Shown one piece after another: positions 9,298 to 18,300 of a DNA stretch of 64,000 bases (the stretch's first letter is position 1; the number at the start of each line of letters is the position of its first letter). The translations under genes were made by a program, and so were the position numbers. The DNA comes from Qipengyuania vulgaris. GTDB taxonomy: Bacteria; Pseudomonadota; Alphaproteobacteria; Sphingomonadales; Sphingomonadaceae. The notes under the pieces are model-generated. The model was not told where the DNA came from. It made no database searches and was given only the letters and a program-made list of their open reading frames with translations. Where the stretch lies: assembly GCF_009827325.1 (NCBI RefSeq), contig NZ_WTYC01000007.1:52106-116105 (forward strand), read 5' to 3'.

Positions 9298-10012
9298 CCG
9301 TCAAAGCCTCCTCGGTCGGCCTGATGTGTGCGGGTGTGCCGACTTCATACCACATGCCGGTGAAGGCGACGCCGTAAAGGCGGCCTTCCGCGATCGCACG
9401 GTCCCACAGGACATTGGTGGAGAACTTGCCCTCGGGCGCATCGCGCAAGAGGCGGTGTGAAACCAGCTGGATGCCGGTGTAGATAAAGGGCGCGATGCGG
9501 CCCGGCAGCTTGCGTGTGAGCTGCCCTGCCCCGTCCATGTAGAAATCGCCCGTACCGTCGAAATTCTTCGCGCGTGCGTGGGTCACCACCAGCAGCAGCG
9601 CGTCCATCTTCTCCGGGTCCCAGGCATCCGACAGATCTGCGAAGGCATTGCGCGGTCCGTCGAGCCAGACGCTGTCCGCATTGCAGGCGAAGAAAGGATC
9701 GGGCAGCAGCCCTGCCTTATCGGCTTTGACCATGCCGCCGCCGGTTTCCAGCAGCTCTTCGCGCTCGTCCGAGAATGTCACCGCCGGATGCTGCCGGGAT
9801 TTCAGATGCGCTTCGATGGATTCGGCAAGGTAATGGACGTTGACGACGGCCTTCTCGACCCCTGCATCTTCCAGCCGGTCGAGTGCACGGTCGATCAGCG
9901 GCTTCCCGGCCACGCGGACCATCGGCTTGGGCGTAGAGGCCGTTAGTGGCCGCATGCGCTTGCCGAGGCCGGCGGCCATCAGCATGGCGGTATCGGAAAC
10001 CAGCTCGCTCAA
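9290..10012 (-). CDS. murU: N-acetylmuramate alpha-1-phosphate uridylyltransferase (MurU-like)
   Basis: A 240-residue nucleotidyltransferase of the glucose-1-phosphate thymidylyl/uridylyl family. It starts with the nucleotide-binding signature MAAGLGKRMRPLT followed by the KPM motif. Next to amgK this is the standard MurU/AmgK pair, which recycles MurNAc to UDP-MurNAc for peptidoglycan. A TTG start at 10012 gives a TTGA overlap with the amgK stop. The function follows from family and neighbour; a hexose substrate cannot be excluded. Confidence 0.85.
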   Translation of the reverse strand: MSELVSDTAMLMAAGLGKRMRPLTASTPKPMVRVAGKPLIDRALDRLEDAGVEKAVVNVHYLAESIEAHLKSRQHPAVTFSDEREELLETGGGMVKADKAGLLPDPFFACNADSVWLDGPRNAFADLSDAWDPEKMDALLLVVTHARAKNFDGTGDFYMDGAGQLTRKLPGRIAPFIYTGIQLVSHRLLRDAPEGKFSTNVLWDRAIAEGRLYGVAFTGMWYEVGTPAHIRPTEEALTGG

Positions 10013-10998
10013 ACGATCTCTCCACCATGCGAATCACGAAGCGCATGCGGGATATTCGCATCGAACCAGCGTGCCACCGGGGCCATGGCTTCATGGGCTA
10101 GATCCCGCTCCATCGCCTTCCACACGCGCGGGATCATGTCGAGATAGCGCGGCTTTCCGTCACGCTTGTACAGCCGGGTGAAGATGCCGACGATCTTGGC
10201 ATTTCGCTGTGCACCGAGCCGCGCGTAATCGGCCTCGAAATGCTCGCCGGGGTCGGCAGCGGCGCGATAGCGGCAAAGCATGTCGTGTTCGAGTTGTTGG
10301 GACACGTCGCGGCGCGCGTCCTGCAGCAGGCTGACGAGATCGTATGCCGGATGGCCGACCAACGCGTCCTGGAAATCGATCAGACCCTGCTCCCCCGCCA
10401 GCCTGCCCGCATCGAGCAGCATGATGTTTTCGGCGTGATAGTCGCGCAGTACGGTGACGCCCGGCTGTTGCCGCGGCAGCAGCGGGATGAGCGCCTCTTC
10501 CCATGCGCGGCTCCAACCGGCCACGTCCACCTGCAGGTTCACGGCCGGACAATACCACTCGGTGAACAGGGCCGCCTCGCGCTGGTAGACAGCCATGTCG
10601 TAAGCTTCGAACGGGCCGGGCGGCAACCGGTGGAGCTTCACAAGCGTATCGATGGCTTGCGCGTAGATGTTCTTTTCATCGCCCGGATGATCGTCGATCC
10701 ACTCTTTCATTCGCGTCTCGCCGAAATCTTCGGTCAGCACCCATCCGCTGGATGCGTCTTCTGCCAGAATTGCGGGACCACGCATGGAATTATCGTTCAG
10801 CCAGTGCGCGACATGAAGGAAAGGCTTCGGATCCTCGTGCGGCGGCGGCGCATGCATCAGCATCGCGCTCTTGCCTCCCAGTCGCACCCGAAAGTAGCGG
10901 CGGAAGGAGGCGTCGCCCACCAGCGGTGCGATTTCGGCACCTTCCCATTCGGTATGGCCGAGGAAGGCATTTATATCGTCGATCAGTGCATCACTCAT
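10009..10998 (-). CDS. amgK: Anomeric MurNAc/GlcNAc kinase AmgK (aminoglycoside phosphotransferase family)
   Basis: An APH-fold sugar kinase that phosphorylates the anomeric carbon of MurNAc and GlcNAc in cell-wall recycling. The catalytic loop (LRDYHAENIMLL) and the metal-binding DFQDALVGHPAYDL motif are visible around residues 205-245. The frame is open further upstream, but the ATG at 10998 is preferred because it overlaps the tsaE stop by four bases (ATGA) and gives the family length (329). It forms a functional pair with the downstream murU. Confidence 0.87.
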   Translation of the reverse strand: MSDALIDDINAFLGHTEWEGAEIAPLVGDASFRRYFRVRLGGKSAMLMHAPPPHEDPKPFLHVAHWLNDNSMRGPAILAEDASSGWVLTEDFGETRMKEWIDDHPGDEKNIYAQAIDTLVKLHRLPPGPFEAYDMAVYQREAALFTEWYCPAVNLQVDVAGWSRAWEEALIPLLPRQQPGVTVLRDYHAENIMLLDAGRLAGEQGLIDFQDALVGHPAYDLVSLLQDARRDVSQQLEHDMLCRYRAAADPGEHFEADYARLGAQRNAKIVGIFTRLYKRDGKPRYLDMIPRVWKAMERDLAHEAMAPVARWFDANIPHALRDSHGGEIV

Positions 10999-11432
10999 GG
11001 GATGCGGCTTTGCCAAGCCTCGCCTGGCATCACAATGGCCTGCCTGCCCTCGCCCACTGTTTCCAGCGTAATTGAGAGGCAGGTCGGCTCGTGTTCGAAC
11101 CCGCCCGCATGATCCGGCCATTCGGCGATCAGGGCTGCGCCCTCGCGGTAGTCGTCGAGGCCGATTTCCTCGGCCTCGGACGGATGTTCGAGCCGGTAGA
11201 AATCAGCATGCACCAACGGCACGCGCAGGTGATCGTAGGTTTCGACGATCGTGAACGTCGGGGACGGCACTTCGCCTTCGTGCCCCAGAGCAGCGATGAT
11301 CGCGCGTGCCAGCGTGGTTTTTCCGGCACCGAGGCCACCGGAAAGCGCAAGCACATCGCCTGGCTGCAGGTTCTCAGCGATGCGCGCGCCGAATTCCCGC
11401 ATGGCAGAAAGATCGGGAAGCTGGACCGTCAT
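10995..11432 (-). CDS. tsaE: tRNA threonylcarbamoyladenosine biosynthesis ATPase TsaE
   Basis: A 145-residue ATPase that works with TsaB, TsaC and TsaD to place t6A at position 37 of ANN-decoding tRNAs. The Walker A motif GGLGAGKTTLAR and the SPTFTIVETY motif are intact. It sits between divL and amgK with four-base overlaps on both sides. This coupling of an essential tRNA modification gene to a cell-cycle kinase gene is a recurring alphaproteobacterial order. Confidence 0.94.
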   Translation of the reverse strand: MTVQLPDLSAMREFGARIAENLQPGDVLALSGGLGAGKTTLARAIIAALGHEGEVPSPTFTIVETYDHLRVPLVHADFYRLEHPSEAEEIGLDDYREGAALIAEWPDHAGGFEHEPTCLSITLETVGEGRQAIVMPGEAWQSRIP

Positions 11433-13771
11433 GGTAGAGTGATCGTGGCCGTGGTTCCGGCGTTCTTGCGTGTCTGGAATTCGAGCGTTCCGCCATGCGC
11501 CTCGACCAATTGCCGCGCGAGCGGGATGCCGAGACCATGGCGACGCTCAATCCCCTTCCCGTCCTTGCTCATGCGGATGCCTTCGAGCGCGCGAGCGAGT
11601 TCGTGCTGGCTCATGCCCTGACCATTATCCGAAATTGCAATGCGGTTGACGCCGCGTCGCTTGGCGATGTCTACCAGGATACGTCCGCCGCGGGGCGTAT
11701 GCGTGATGGCGTTGTCGAGCAGGTGACCGATGGCGCGTTGCAATTGCTGCCGATCCGCCTCCACCACCTTGTTGGCATTGCCGTTGAGGTCGAGCGTAAG
11801 GCCTGCGTCGAGTATAGCCTGTTCGCGTTTCCGCACGATCTGTTCAATGAAAGGCAGGAGTTCGACCTTCGTCTTGCGCAAGGGCATCAGCCCGGCTTCG
11901 GACTGCGAGAGGTCTAGTACGTTTTCGACCTGTTCGGTAAGCTTGCCGACCGAGGTGGTGATCGCCTGGACATAATCCCGGGCCTGCGCACTCAGATCGC
12001 CCGCGATTCCTTGAGAGAGCAATTCCGCGAACCCACCGATCGAAGTCAGGGGTGTGCGGAACTCGTAGCTCATGTTGGCGAGGAACCGGGTCATCACCGC
12101 ATCCGCCTCTTCCAGCGCCCGGTTGCGTTCGCGCAGAGCCTCCTCGGCCTGCTGCGAAGCGGTCACGTCCAGAACTGTGAGCAGTCCGTTGCCGTCCGGC
12201 AGCGGCACGCCAGCATAGGTCAGCGTGCGGCCATCGGCGAGTTCGATCCGCCCGTCACGCTTCTTGCGGTCGAGTGTGGCTGCGCGAATCGTCTGCCCGA
12301 TTTCGGAAATAGCCTTCGGATCGGCAAGCTGCTTGGCGATCTCGGCAAGCAATTGTTCCGCCTGCGGGTGACCATCCAGCACTTCGCTTTCCAGCCCCCA
12401 GGCGATCGGGAAACCGCGGTTCCACAGCTCGAGATGACCGTCGGGCGCGAAAACCGCGAGAGCTTCGAACAGGCTGTCGAAGGTCGCCGTGCGGGTTCGC
12501 AGCAGCGTATCCCTCGTGGCGGAAAGGGCGAGCTGTTCGGTGCGGTCTTCCGCGATCACGACGAGCCCGCCGTCTGGCAGTGGCTGGGCGACGATACGCA
12601 GGTGAGTGCTGTCCGGAAGCGGCCAGTTGACCTCCTCCGGCTCGTCCTTGAGGAACCACTCGGCCATTTCCTTGCGCCAGGCGGGAAAATCACGGACCTC
12701 GGGGATCTTCCCGTTTTCGCGGGCGATCGTCAGCATCTGGTCGAAGCGGATGCGTTCGGACACGACGCCCGGCGGCAGCGAGAAAACGCGGTGAAACGGC
12801 TGGTTGGCAAAGCTCATCCGTTGCTGTGCATCGAACTGCGCCACACCGATGGAAAGCTGATCGAGCATCGAGCGCTGGGCTTCGCGGAAGGCGCGGAATT
12901 CACGCGCCTGCTCTTCCATTTCCTCGATATCGATCGCGTATCCGGCGATACCTTCGCCCATGAGCGGCAAGTCGGTGACCCGCACCGTGCGCCGCGCATT
13001 GTTGATCGTGGCGGACAGGATACGCTCGATGGGCTGGCGGCGGTCGGCAGACTGCTGCGCGACCTGCGCGGCAGTACGTCCACCGACCTTTTCGACCAGT
13101 TCGATCTGCTCGGCGACTACCTGGTCCGCACTCTGCGCGCCAACCGCCTCGACATAGGCCTTGTTGACGAGACGCAGCTGCATGTCGCCGCCGCGGAACC
13201 ACATGGGCATGGGCGCGGCTTCAATCAGTCCGACCAGTGCGCCAAAATCGTCCCGAGCCCTCGCCGCCTCCTCACCCAGGCGGGCGAGCTCGTCTTCAGT
13301 TTCGGTGAAATCGAATGCCCAGATCAGCGCCGCACCGCTGGGTGATACGGCCGGATCCGCCAGCGCGCCGCGCAGGGCGAGCGATTTCTCCGAACCGGGC
13401 GGACGCAGCGCCATCTTGAACGGCCTTGCGCTCTTCTGCGTTCGGCGGACATGCGCGGAGAGGCGTTCGACCTGTTCCTCGGAGAGACCCATCCCCTCGG
13501 GACCGGCCAGTTCGCTGAGGTATTCGGGGACCTTGTCGAGACCGAGCCAGCGAGCGAACCGATCGGGTGCCTCGATCCGTCCGTCGACGCGTACCAGCAG
13601 AGGAATCGCCGGGCCTTCCTCGACCATGCGGGAAAGACGCCTTGCCGCCTTGCGATGCGCCTCGGCCTTCTGGGTGTCGCGGCTCGCCTTGAACATCAGC
13701 GAGACTGCCCATCCGGTCCACAGCGCAAGCAGCAGGCCGATGACAGGCAGGAATACGGGCGAAATTTCCAT
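11429..13771 (-). CDS. divL: DivL-like PAS-domain tyrosine pseudokinase (cell-cycle control)
   Basis: A 780-residue membrane protein with one N-terminal membrane segment (residues 5-27), several PAS domains (about 130-520), a DHp domain and a C-terminal ATPase domain (NAITHTPRGG; SDNGQGMS). The usual phospho-accepting histidine is replaced by tyrosine (NMSYEFRTPLTSI, Tyr569, codon at 12065-12067). That replacement, the length and the PAS layout match Caulobacter DivL, which binds DivK and tunes CckA and hence CtrA. The function is transferred from that family. It is probably co-transcribed with tsaE. Confidence 0.87.
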   Translation of the reverse strand: MEISPVFLPVIGLLLALWTGWAVSLMFKASRDTQKAEAHRKAARRLSRMVEEGPAIPLLVRVDGRIEAPDRFARWLGLDKVPEYLSELAGPEGMGLSEEQVERLSAHVRRTQKSARPFKMALRPPGSEKSLALRGALADPAVSPSGAALIWAFDFTETEDELARLGEEAARARDDFGALVGLIEAAPMPMWFRGGDMQLRLVNKAYVEAVGAQSADQVVAEQIELVEKVGGRTAAQVAQQSADRRQPIERILSATINNARRTVRVTDLPLMGEGIAGYAIDIEEMEEQAREFRAFREAQRSMLDQLSIGVAQFDAQQRMSFANQPFHRVFSLPPGVVSERIRFDQMLTIARENGKIPEVRDFPAWRKEMAEWFLKDEPEEVNWPLPDSTHLRIVAQPLPDGGLVVIAEDRTEQLALSATRDTLLRTRTATFDSLFEALAVFAPDGHLELWNRGFPIAWGLESEVLDGHPQAEQLLAEIAKQLADPKAISEIGQTIRAATLDRKKRDGRIELADGRTLTYAGVPLPDGNGLLTVLDVTASQQAEEALRERNRALEEADAVMTRFLANMSYEFRTPLTSIGGFAELLSQGIAGDLSAQARDYVQAITTSVGKLTEQVENVLDLSQSEAGLMPLRKTKVELLPFIEQIVRKREQAILDAGLTLDLNGNANKVVEADRQQLQRAIGHLLDNAITHTPRGGRILVDIAKRRGVNRIAISDNGQGMSQHELARALEGIRMSKDGKGIERRHGLGIPLARQLVEAHGGTLEFQTRKNAGTTATITLP

Positions 13772-13817
13772 TACCTGCCAGCTATTCCGCCAGCGTCATG
13801 GATGCAACCGGAATGCT

Positions 13818-13843
13818 GGCGGCCCCGCGGTGGCAGGGCCGCC
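13818..13843 (-). terminator. Hairpin between ahcY and divL
   Basis: Downstream of the ahcY stop there is an 8-bp GC-rich stem (GGCGGCCC with GGGCCGCC) and a 10-base loop. No U-run follows, so it may act as an mRNA-stabilising or weak attenuating hairpin rather than a full terminator. Confidence 0.4.
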
Positions 13844-13855
13844 AAATCCGGTAGA

Positions 13856-15265
13856 TCAATAGCGATAGTGTTCCGGCTTGAACGGACCTTCGACCGGCAC
13901 GCCGATGTAATCCGCCTGTTCCTTGCTGAGCTTGGTAAGCTGGACGCCGAGCTTGTCGAGATGAAGCGCTGCCACCTTCTCGTCGAGCTTCTTGGGGAGC
14001 ACGTAGACGTCGTTCTCGTATGAGTCGGTGTTTTTCCACAGCTCGATCTGGGCCAGTACCTGGTTGGTGAAGGAACAGCTCATCACGAAGCTGGGGTGGC
14101 CGGTGGCGCAGGCGAGGTTCACGAGACGGCCCTTGGCCAGCACGATGATTTCCTTGCCGTCAGGGAACTTGACCAGATCGGTGCCTGGCTTCAGCTCAGT
14201 CCACTCGTAATTGTCCAGCGCGGAAATCTGGATCTCGCTGTCGAAGTGGCCGATGTTGCACACGATGCTCATGGGCTTCATCGCCTTCATGTGCTCGGCG
14301 GTGATCACGTCTTCATTGCCCGTGGTGGTGACGAAGATGTCGGCCCGCTTCACGGCCTCTTCCATCGTCACGACTTCATAGCCTTCCATCGCCGCCTGCA
14401 GCGCGCAGATCGGGTCGATTTCGGTGACGAGCACGCGCGCGCCGCCATTGCGGAGCGACTGGGCCGAACCCTTGCCGACATCGCCATAACCGGCAACGCA
14501 GGCGACCTTGCCCGAAAGCATCACGTCGGTTGCGCGGCGGATCGCGTCGACCAGCGATTCGCGGCAGCCGTAAAGGTTGTCGAACTTCGACTTGGTGACG
14601 CTGTCGTTCACGTTGATCGCGGGGAACGGCAGCTTGCCCTTCTTGGCAAGGTGATAGAGGCGGTGGACGCCGGTGGTCGTCTCTTCCGAAACGCCCTTGA
14701 TGGCCTTGACCGACTTGGTCAGGTAGCCCGGCTTGCGCTTGAGGAAGTCCTTCAGCGCGCGTTGCATCTCGATTTCTTCGGCATTTTGCGGCTCGGGCAT
14801 TTCCTCGCCCGCTTCGATACGCGCCCCCCAGAGGGCGAAGGCTGTCGCATCGCCGCCATCATCGAGGATGAGGTTGGCGGTGAGATCTTCGTCGGTCTCG
14901 CTGGACCAGTCGAAGATCTTGCCGACATAGTCCCAGTAATCGGCCAGGCTTTCACCCTTCACCGCGAAGACCGGGATGTCCTGCGCGGCGATGGCGGCAG
15001 CGGCATGGTCCTGCGTGGAATAGATGTTGCAGGTTGCCCAGCGCACTTCGGCGCCCAGCGCGACCAGCGTTTCGATCAGCACGGCGGTCTGGATGGTCAT
15101 GTGGAGCGAGCCGACGATGCGCGCGCCCTTGAGCGGCTGCGCTTCGCCATACTCCTCGCGCGTGGCCATCAGGCCCGGCATTTCGGTTTCGGCGATGCGG
15201 ATTTCCTCGCGGCCGTAGTTGGCGAGGCTGATATCCTTGATGACGTAATCGGTGAACTGGGCCAC
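13856..15265 (-). CDS. ahcY: Adenosylhomocysteinase
   Basis: This enzyme splits S-adenosylhomocysteine into adenosine and homocysteine, relieving product inhibition of methyltransferases. The NAD-binding loop ([14 protein letters not shown]) is intact and the C-terminus ends in the typical KPEHYRY. The GTG at 15265 is chosen because an AAGGA site precedes it and the next residues ([11 protein letters not shown]) match the family start. The longer open frame upstream crosses the structured leader. It gives 469 residues, the usual proteobacterial length. The leader contains mutually exclusive hairpins that may regulate expression. Confidence 0.97.
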   Translation of the reverse strand: MAQFTDYVIKDISLANYGREEIRIAETEMPGLMATREEYGEAQPLKGARIVGSLHMTIQTAVLIETLVALGAEVRWATCNIYSTQDHAAAAIAAQDIPVFAVKGESLADYWDYVGKIFDWSSETDEDLTANLILDDGGDATAFALWGARIEAGEEMPEPQNAEEIEMQRALKDFLKRKPGYLTKSVKAIKGVSEETTTGVHRLYHLAKKGKLPFPAINVNDSVTKSKFDNLYGCRESLVDAIRRATDVMLSGKVACVAGYGDVGKGSAQSLRNGGARVLVTEIDPICALQAAMEGYEVVTMEEAVKRADIFVTTTGNEDVITAEHMKAMKPMSIVCNIGHFDSEIQISALDNYEWTELKPGTDLVKFPDGKEIIVLAKGRLVNLACATGHPSFVMSCSFTNQVLAQIELWKNTDSYENDVYVLPKKLDEKVAALHLDKLGVQLTKLSKEQADYIGVPVEGPFKPEHYRY

Positions 15266-15286
15266 GGGCGGTCCTTTGCAATCATG

Positions 15287-15334
15287 AAAAAGGCGCCGCG
15301 CATGTGTAAGAGGCGGCACCGTGATGGCGCCGCC
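15287..15334 (-). promoter_or_regulatory. Candidate attenuator/riboswitch-like leader of ahcY
   Basis: In the mRNA direction the segment at 15320-15312 can pair with the upstream arm 15334-15326, giving nine pairs with one G-U and a five-base loop. Alternatively its first eight bases (GGTGCCGC) can pair with the downstream arm 15299-15292 (GCGGCGCC), which is followed directly by TTTTT (15291-15287). The second form looks like an intrinsic terminator 22 bases before the GTG start. The layout fits a switch that stops ahcY transcription; the ligand is unknown. Confidence 0.5.
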
Positions 15335-15400
15335 CCTAGCCCTTCGTGTGTGGGAGGGCAAGTTACCCCTCCGGCCCTCCCGGTACGATCCCGAAAGGCC

Positions 15401-15859
15401 TTAGCGCCGCGCCCAGCGCCCCCCGCTGCGCGGCGCCGGTCCGAGCAGCTCGCTTGCCGCCTGGGCAAGCACTGCCGGATCCTTCGATTGGGCGAGGTCG
15501 GAGGTGATTTCCTTCAGTTCCGCACAGCCGAGCCACGGGTGTCCCTGCCCGTATTCGTTGGCCATGCCGACGCTGATGCGGTCGAGCGCGCGCTTGGCGC
15601 CCTTCTGCCCGTGGCGCCCCACCAGACCTTTTTCGAGGCCGCGTGCGGCGGCGTTGAGCGAGGTGATGTGCGCGGTGGTGAACTTGCGGTAATCCGGCTG
15701 GAAGTCGTCCGCCCCCATCCGGCAGCGCAGCGAGGTCACCATCAGCATGATGTCGAGCTTGCGGACCTCTTCGTCCTGGCTCGCCGCGCTCGCGGTGGTC
15801 GGCGTCATGATGAGTGCAGCAGCCGTCGCTGCGGCTGCAATCGTCTTCTTGAAATGCAT
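15401..15859 (-). CDS. Secreted conserved hypothetical protein
   Basis: A 152-residue protein with a clear signal peptide (about residues 1-25, ending ASA). The mature part is mostly helical and has two cysteines (TSLRCRMG and WLGCAEL) that could form a disulfide in the periplasm. Proteins of this look occur in sphingomonads. It has none of the catalytic features of SAH hydrolase despite lying next to ahcY, and its role is unknown. Confidence 0.7.
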   Translation of the reverse strand: MHFKKTIAAAATAAALIMTPTTASAASQDEEVRKLDIMLMVTSLRCRMGADDFQPDYRKFTTAHITSLNAAARGLEKGLVGRHGQKGAKRALDRISVGMANEYGQGHPWLGCAELKEITSDLAQSKDPAVLAQAASELLGPAPRSGGRWARR

Positions 15860-16036
15860 GTCCCTGGTCTCCCTGAGGGCGAGTGTCCCGTGCCCACCGA
15901 AGGATCATGCACTGCAGAATTTACCGGGATTTAAACCTGCGCAGTAAACTGAACTTAACCATACCGAACTCCTTGCAAGCATGGGCAATCGCACTAAGTC
16001 CGAGGGGAGGACGCAAACACACAGGAGTTCCAGGAT

Positions 16037-16516
16037 ATGACAATCGCTGTAGGCGACCGCCTGCCCGACGTGAAGCTGGTCAAGGCCACCGCCGACGGGC
16101 CCGAGCAGGTTCAATCTTCCGACTATTTCAAGGGCAAGACCGTGGCACTGTTCGGCGTGCCGGGTGCGTTCACCCCCACCTGCTCCGCCAGGCACCTGCC
16201 CGGCTTCGTCGAGAAAGCAGACGATCTGAAGGCGAAGGGCGTCGACGAAATCGTCGCGACCGCGGTCAACGATGCCTTCGTGATGGGCGCCTGGAACCAG
16301 TCGGCCGGCAGCGAGGACATTACCGTCCTGGCAGACGGTAACGGCGAATTCGCCAAGGCCACCGGCCTCGATGCGGATTTTTCCGGCTTCGGCATGGGCC
16401 ATCGCAGCCAGCGTTATTCGATGCTCGTCGAAGACGGCGTCGTGAAGCAGCTCAATGTCGAGGCACCGGGCGATTTCTCGGTCTCCAGCGCAGAGCATAT
16501 GCTCGGCCAGATGTAG
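16037..16516 (+). CDS. Peroxiredoxin, Prx5 family
   Basis: A 159-residue thiol peroxidase that reduces H2O2 and organic peroxides. The peroxidatic cysteine lies in PGAFTPTC (about residues 42-49), the Prx5 signature. No second cysteine is apparent downstream, so it probably acts as a 1-Cys enzyme recharged by glutathione/glutaredoxin or thioredoxin. A CAGGAG site precedes the ATG and a strong terminator follows 60 bases after the stop, so it seems to be a single-gene transcript. Confidence 0.93.
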   Translation: MTIAVGDRLPDVKLVKATADGPEQVQSSDYFKGKTVALFGVPGAFTPTCSARHLPGFVEKADDLKAKGVDEIVATAVNDAFVMGAWNQSAGSEDITVLADGNGEFAKATGLDADFSGFGMGHRSQRYSMLVEDGVVKQLNVEAPGDFSVSSAEHMLGQM

Positions 16517-16572
16517 GCTGCCTGTCCGGCGCGGCTCGCCGCCGACCGGGTATCTTATCGACGATCGCAGAG

Positions 16573-16599
16573 GGGCGGGCCGCATCGGTCCGCCCTTTT
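16573..16599 (+). terminator. Intrinsic terminator after the peroxiredoxin gene
   Basis: A nine-pair stem (GGGCGGGCC with GGTCCGCCC, one G-U) with a five-base loop is followed by TTTT. Confidence 0.85.
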
Positions 16600-16972
16600 C
16601 GTTTGCAGATCCAAGTTCTTCAGGCCTTGCCGGGTCCGTCGGCACATTGACCGCGCGATGCCGTTTCCAGGCCCGTGACCTTTCGGAGATACCCTTGTTT
16701 TTCAGTATATTGACGGCGTTTTTCGCGCGGGCGGTGTGACTATTGAGAACGGGTCCGGTCCATGTCCTGAGTCTTGCATTTTCGAGGGTTTGCGATGGCC
16801 CGGAACACAGGCCGATCGAAACTTCGGCCAATGCTGGCGGGGAACAAACTCCCAGAATTCGCCCTGCATTATGGCAGCGCGCGCGTGTAGGACAGAGCAG
16901 ATGGGCTTGCCGGATGCAGACGGCGATCCGCCCGCAGCGGACGGCCTCGTCGTTCGCCCGGACCTTAACTCC
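16600..16972. other. Non-coding interval, nothing recognised
   Basis: About 370 bases between the peroxiredoxin terminator and the BLUF gene. Short open frames exist on both strands, but none has a convincing ribosome site or a recognisable product. It marks the left edge of the accessory stretch. Confidence 0.5.
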
Positions 16973-17383
16973 CTAAGCCTGAGTTGCTCTCAATCGGCCC
17001 TTGGCTGCAACCTGAGCGAAAACCTCACGCAGAACCTCTGGCGTGGCCGCCTCGATCGCGCCAGCGGCGACCTCCTCGGACGACCAGCTCAATGTTGGCA
17101 TTTCATCGTCCAGCATTTCCCAATCCGGAAACATTCGCTCGCCGACCTCTTCGGAAAGCGCCAGTCGGACCTCGCTATGGCGATCATCCTCGACAATTTT
17201 TGCATAGAGAGCATCAATCGCTGCGGGAGGCCCTTCGATCAATTGCAGATACAGATCGTGGCGACATATCAGCGCGCCGGTAATGTCGTTGAGGCGATTG
17301 TTACGCCGGGCTTGCATCAAGATTCCTGCAAGCATGGCGTGATCAAAACCAAAGGGATGTGAGCGGTAGATCAATTGCTTCAT
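16973..17383 (-). CDS. BLUF-domain blue-light photoreceptor
   Basis: A 136-residue protein with one BLUF domain, which senses blue light through FAD. The key residues are visible: the tyrosine in LIYRS near the start, the asparagine in ARRNN and the glutamine in LQLIEGP; the PDWEM tail also fits. The ATG at 17383 is chosen because BLUF domains begin MKxLIY; the open frame upstream does not look like protein. No output domain is attached, so it probably signals by protein contact. It lies near bciA. Confidence 0.92.
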   Translation of the reverse strand: MKQLIYRSHPFGFDHAMLAGILMQARRNNRLNDITGALICRHDLYLQLIEGPPAAIDALYAKIVEDDRHSEVRLALSEEVGERMFPDWEMLDDEMPTLSWSSEEVAAGAIEAATPEVLREVFAQVAAKGRLRATQA

Positions 17384-17517
17384 GTCATAATCCCCGTGGT
17401 TATCTGGCCTGTAGTCTACTCCACCGACCGGATGACCGACACAACAATTTTTGCCGCCAGTCTGCAATCGGGCGGTTGAGCACTGTGACGAATTGTCAGC
17501 TACGGGGTGGAGAGCGG

Positions 17518-17742
17518 TCAATGCAAATCGCTGGAAAGCTCGTGCTTCCGGATCGCGAGCATCACAGCAAAAGCAACAAGTGTGAGCCACGAAAGTGGGA
17601 CCAAAAATTCGGTCCAACCCTTCTGCCCGCCCCAATCAAAATACGCCGAAACTGCGAGTAGAGTCCAGAACACCCAAGCAATCTGGATCGTGCGCCCGAC
17701 GCTCACGCCGAGCCAATCTATAAGATGAAGCCGCCACGTCAT
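17518..17742 (-). CDS. Small membrane protein, hypothetical
   Basis: A 74-residue frame from ATG 17742 with two hydrophobic segments (about IQIAWVFWTLLAVSAYF and FLVPLSWLTLVAFAVML). No ribosome site is evident, and the frame stays open to 17811. No family is recognised. It is accepted as a possible gene because of the membrane-protein composition and its position upstream of the BLUF gene on the same strand. Confidence 0.4.
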   Translation of the reverse strand: MTWRLHLIDWLGVSVGRTIQIAWVFWTLLAVSAYFDWGGQKGWTEFLVPLSWLTLVAFAVMLAIRKHELSSDLH

Positions 17743-17898
17743 AAAAATTAAACTCGCACAAGAATCGAGCGACCGCAACGGCGTCGATAACTGTCGGTCC
17801 GCTCCTGGCACATCGCTAGCTTGATCAAAGCGGCAAGAACGGGGTGGTAACCGGACAAGCTAAAACGGCCAGCTGGGCTCGCGAACGCAATCGAACTG

Positions 17899-18090
17899 CT
17901 ACGCTGGGTTTGCGTTCCCGCCTCTCTTTAAGCGCCGCGACCAAAAAAAGAGGGTAACCCAACCCAAACCGGCAATCATGCCGGCATGTGCCGCTTCCTC
18001 GACTCCCCAAAGGTAATGGCAAGTGAAGAAAGCAAGCGAAGCACCGATCAGGAACTTATAGAGATTGTCGAGCCTATCTGTGGCAGACAT
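17899..18090 (-). CDS. Small membrane protein, hypothetical
   Basis: A 63-residue protein with two short hydrophobic segments (FLIGASLAFFTCHYLWG; AGMIAGLGWVTLFFW) and a basic C-terminus. A GGAAG site lies seven bases before the ATG. It starts about 210 bases from bciA and faces away from it, so the two may share a divergent promoter region. No family is recognised. Confidence 0.5.
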   Translation of the reverse strand: MSATDRLDNLYKFLIGASLAFFTCHYLWGVEEAAHAGMIAGLGWVTLFFWSRRLKRGGNANPA

Positions 18091-18300
18091 GAGCCGGCTT
18101 CCTTAATCACTGATTTCGCGTTGAGAATGGAGCAGAACTTCTAAGTCCGCAATGGCGTCGTAAGCCGAAAGACGGCTTTCTGCCTAATTCTTCCGAACGC
18201 GGACTGCCTGCCAACCTTGGCACACGGTTTGGTCACGACAGTCCCGACCGCTTGCAAAACGTTTCGCACTAAAGATCATATTATCGTCTAAACAACCTAG

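Noticed and set aside
15266..15361. Upstream extension of ahcY by 32 codons
   Set aside because: It would translate through the terminator-like leader; the GTG at 15265 has a ribosome site and fits the family start.
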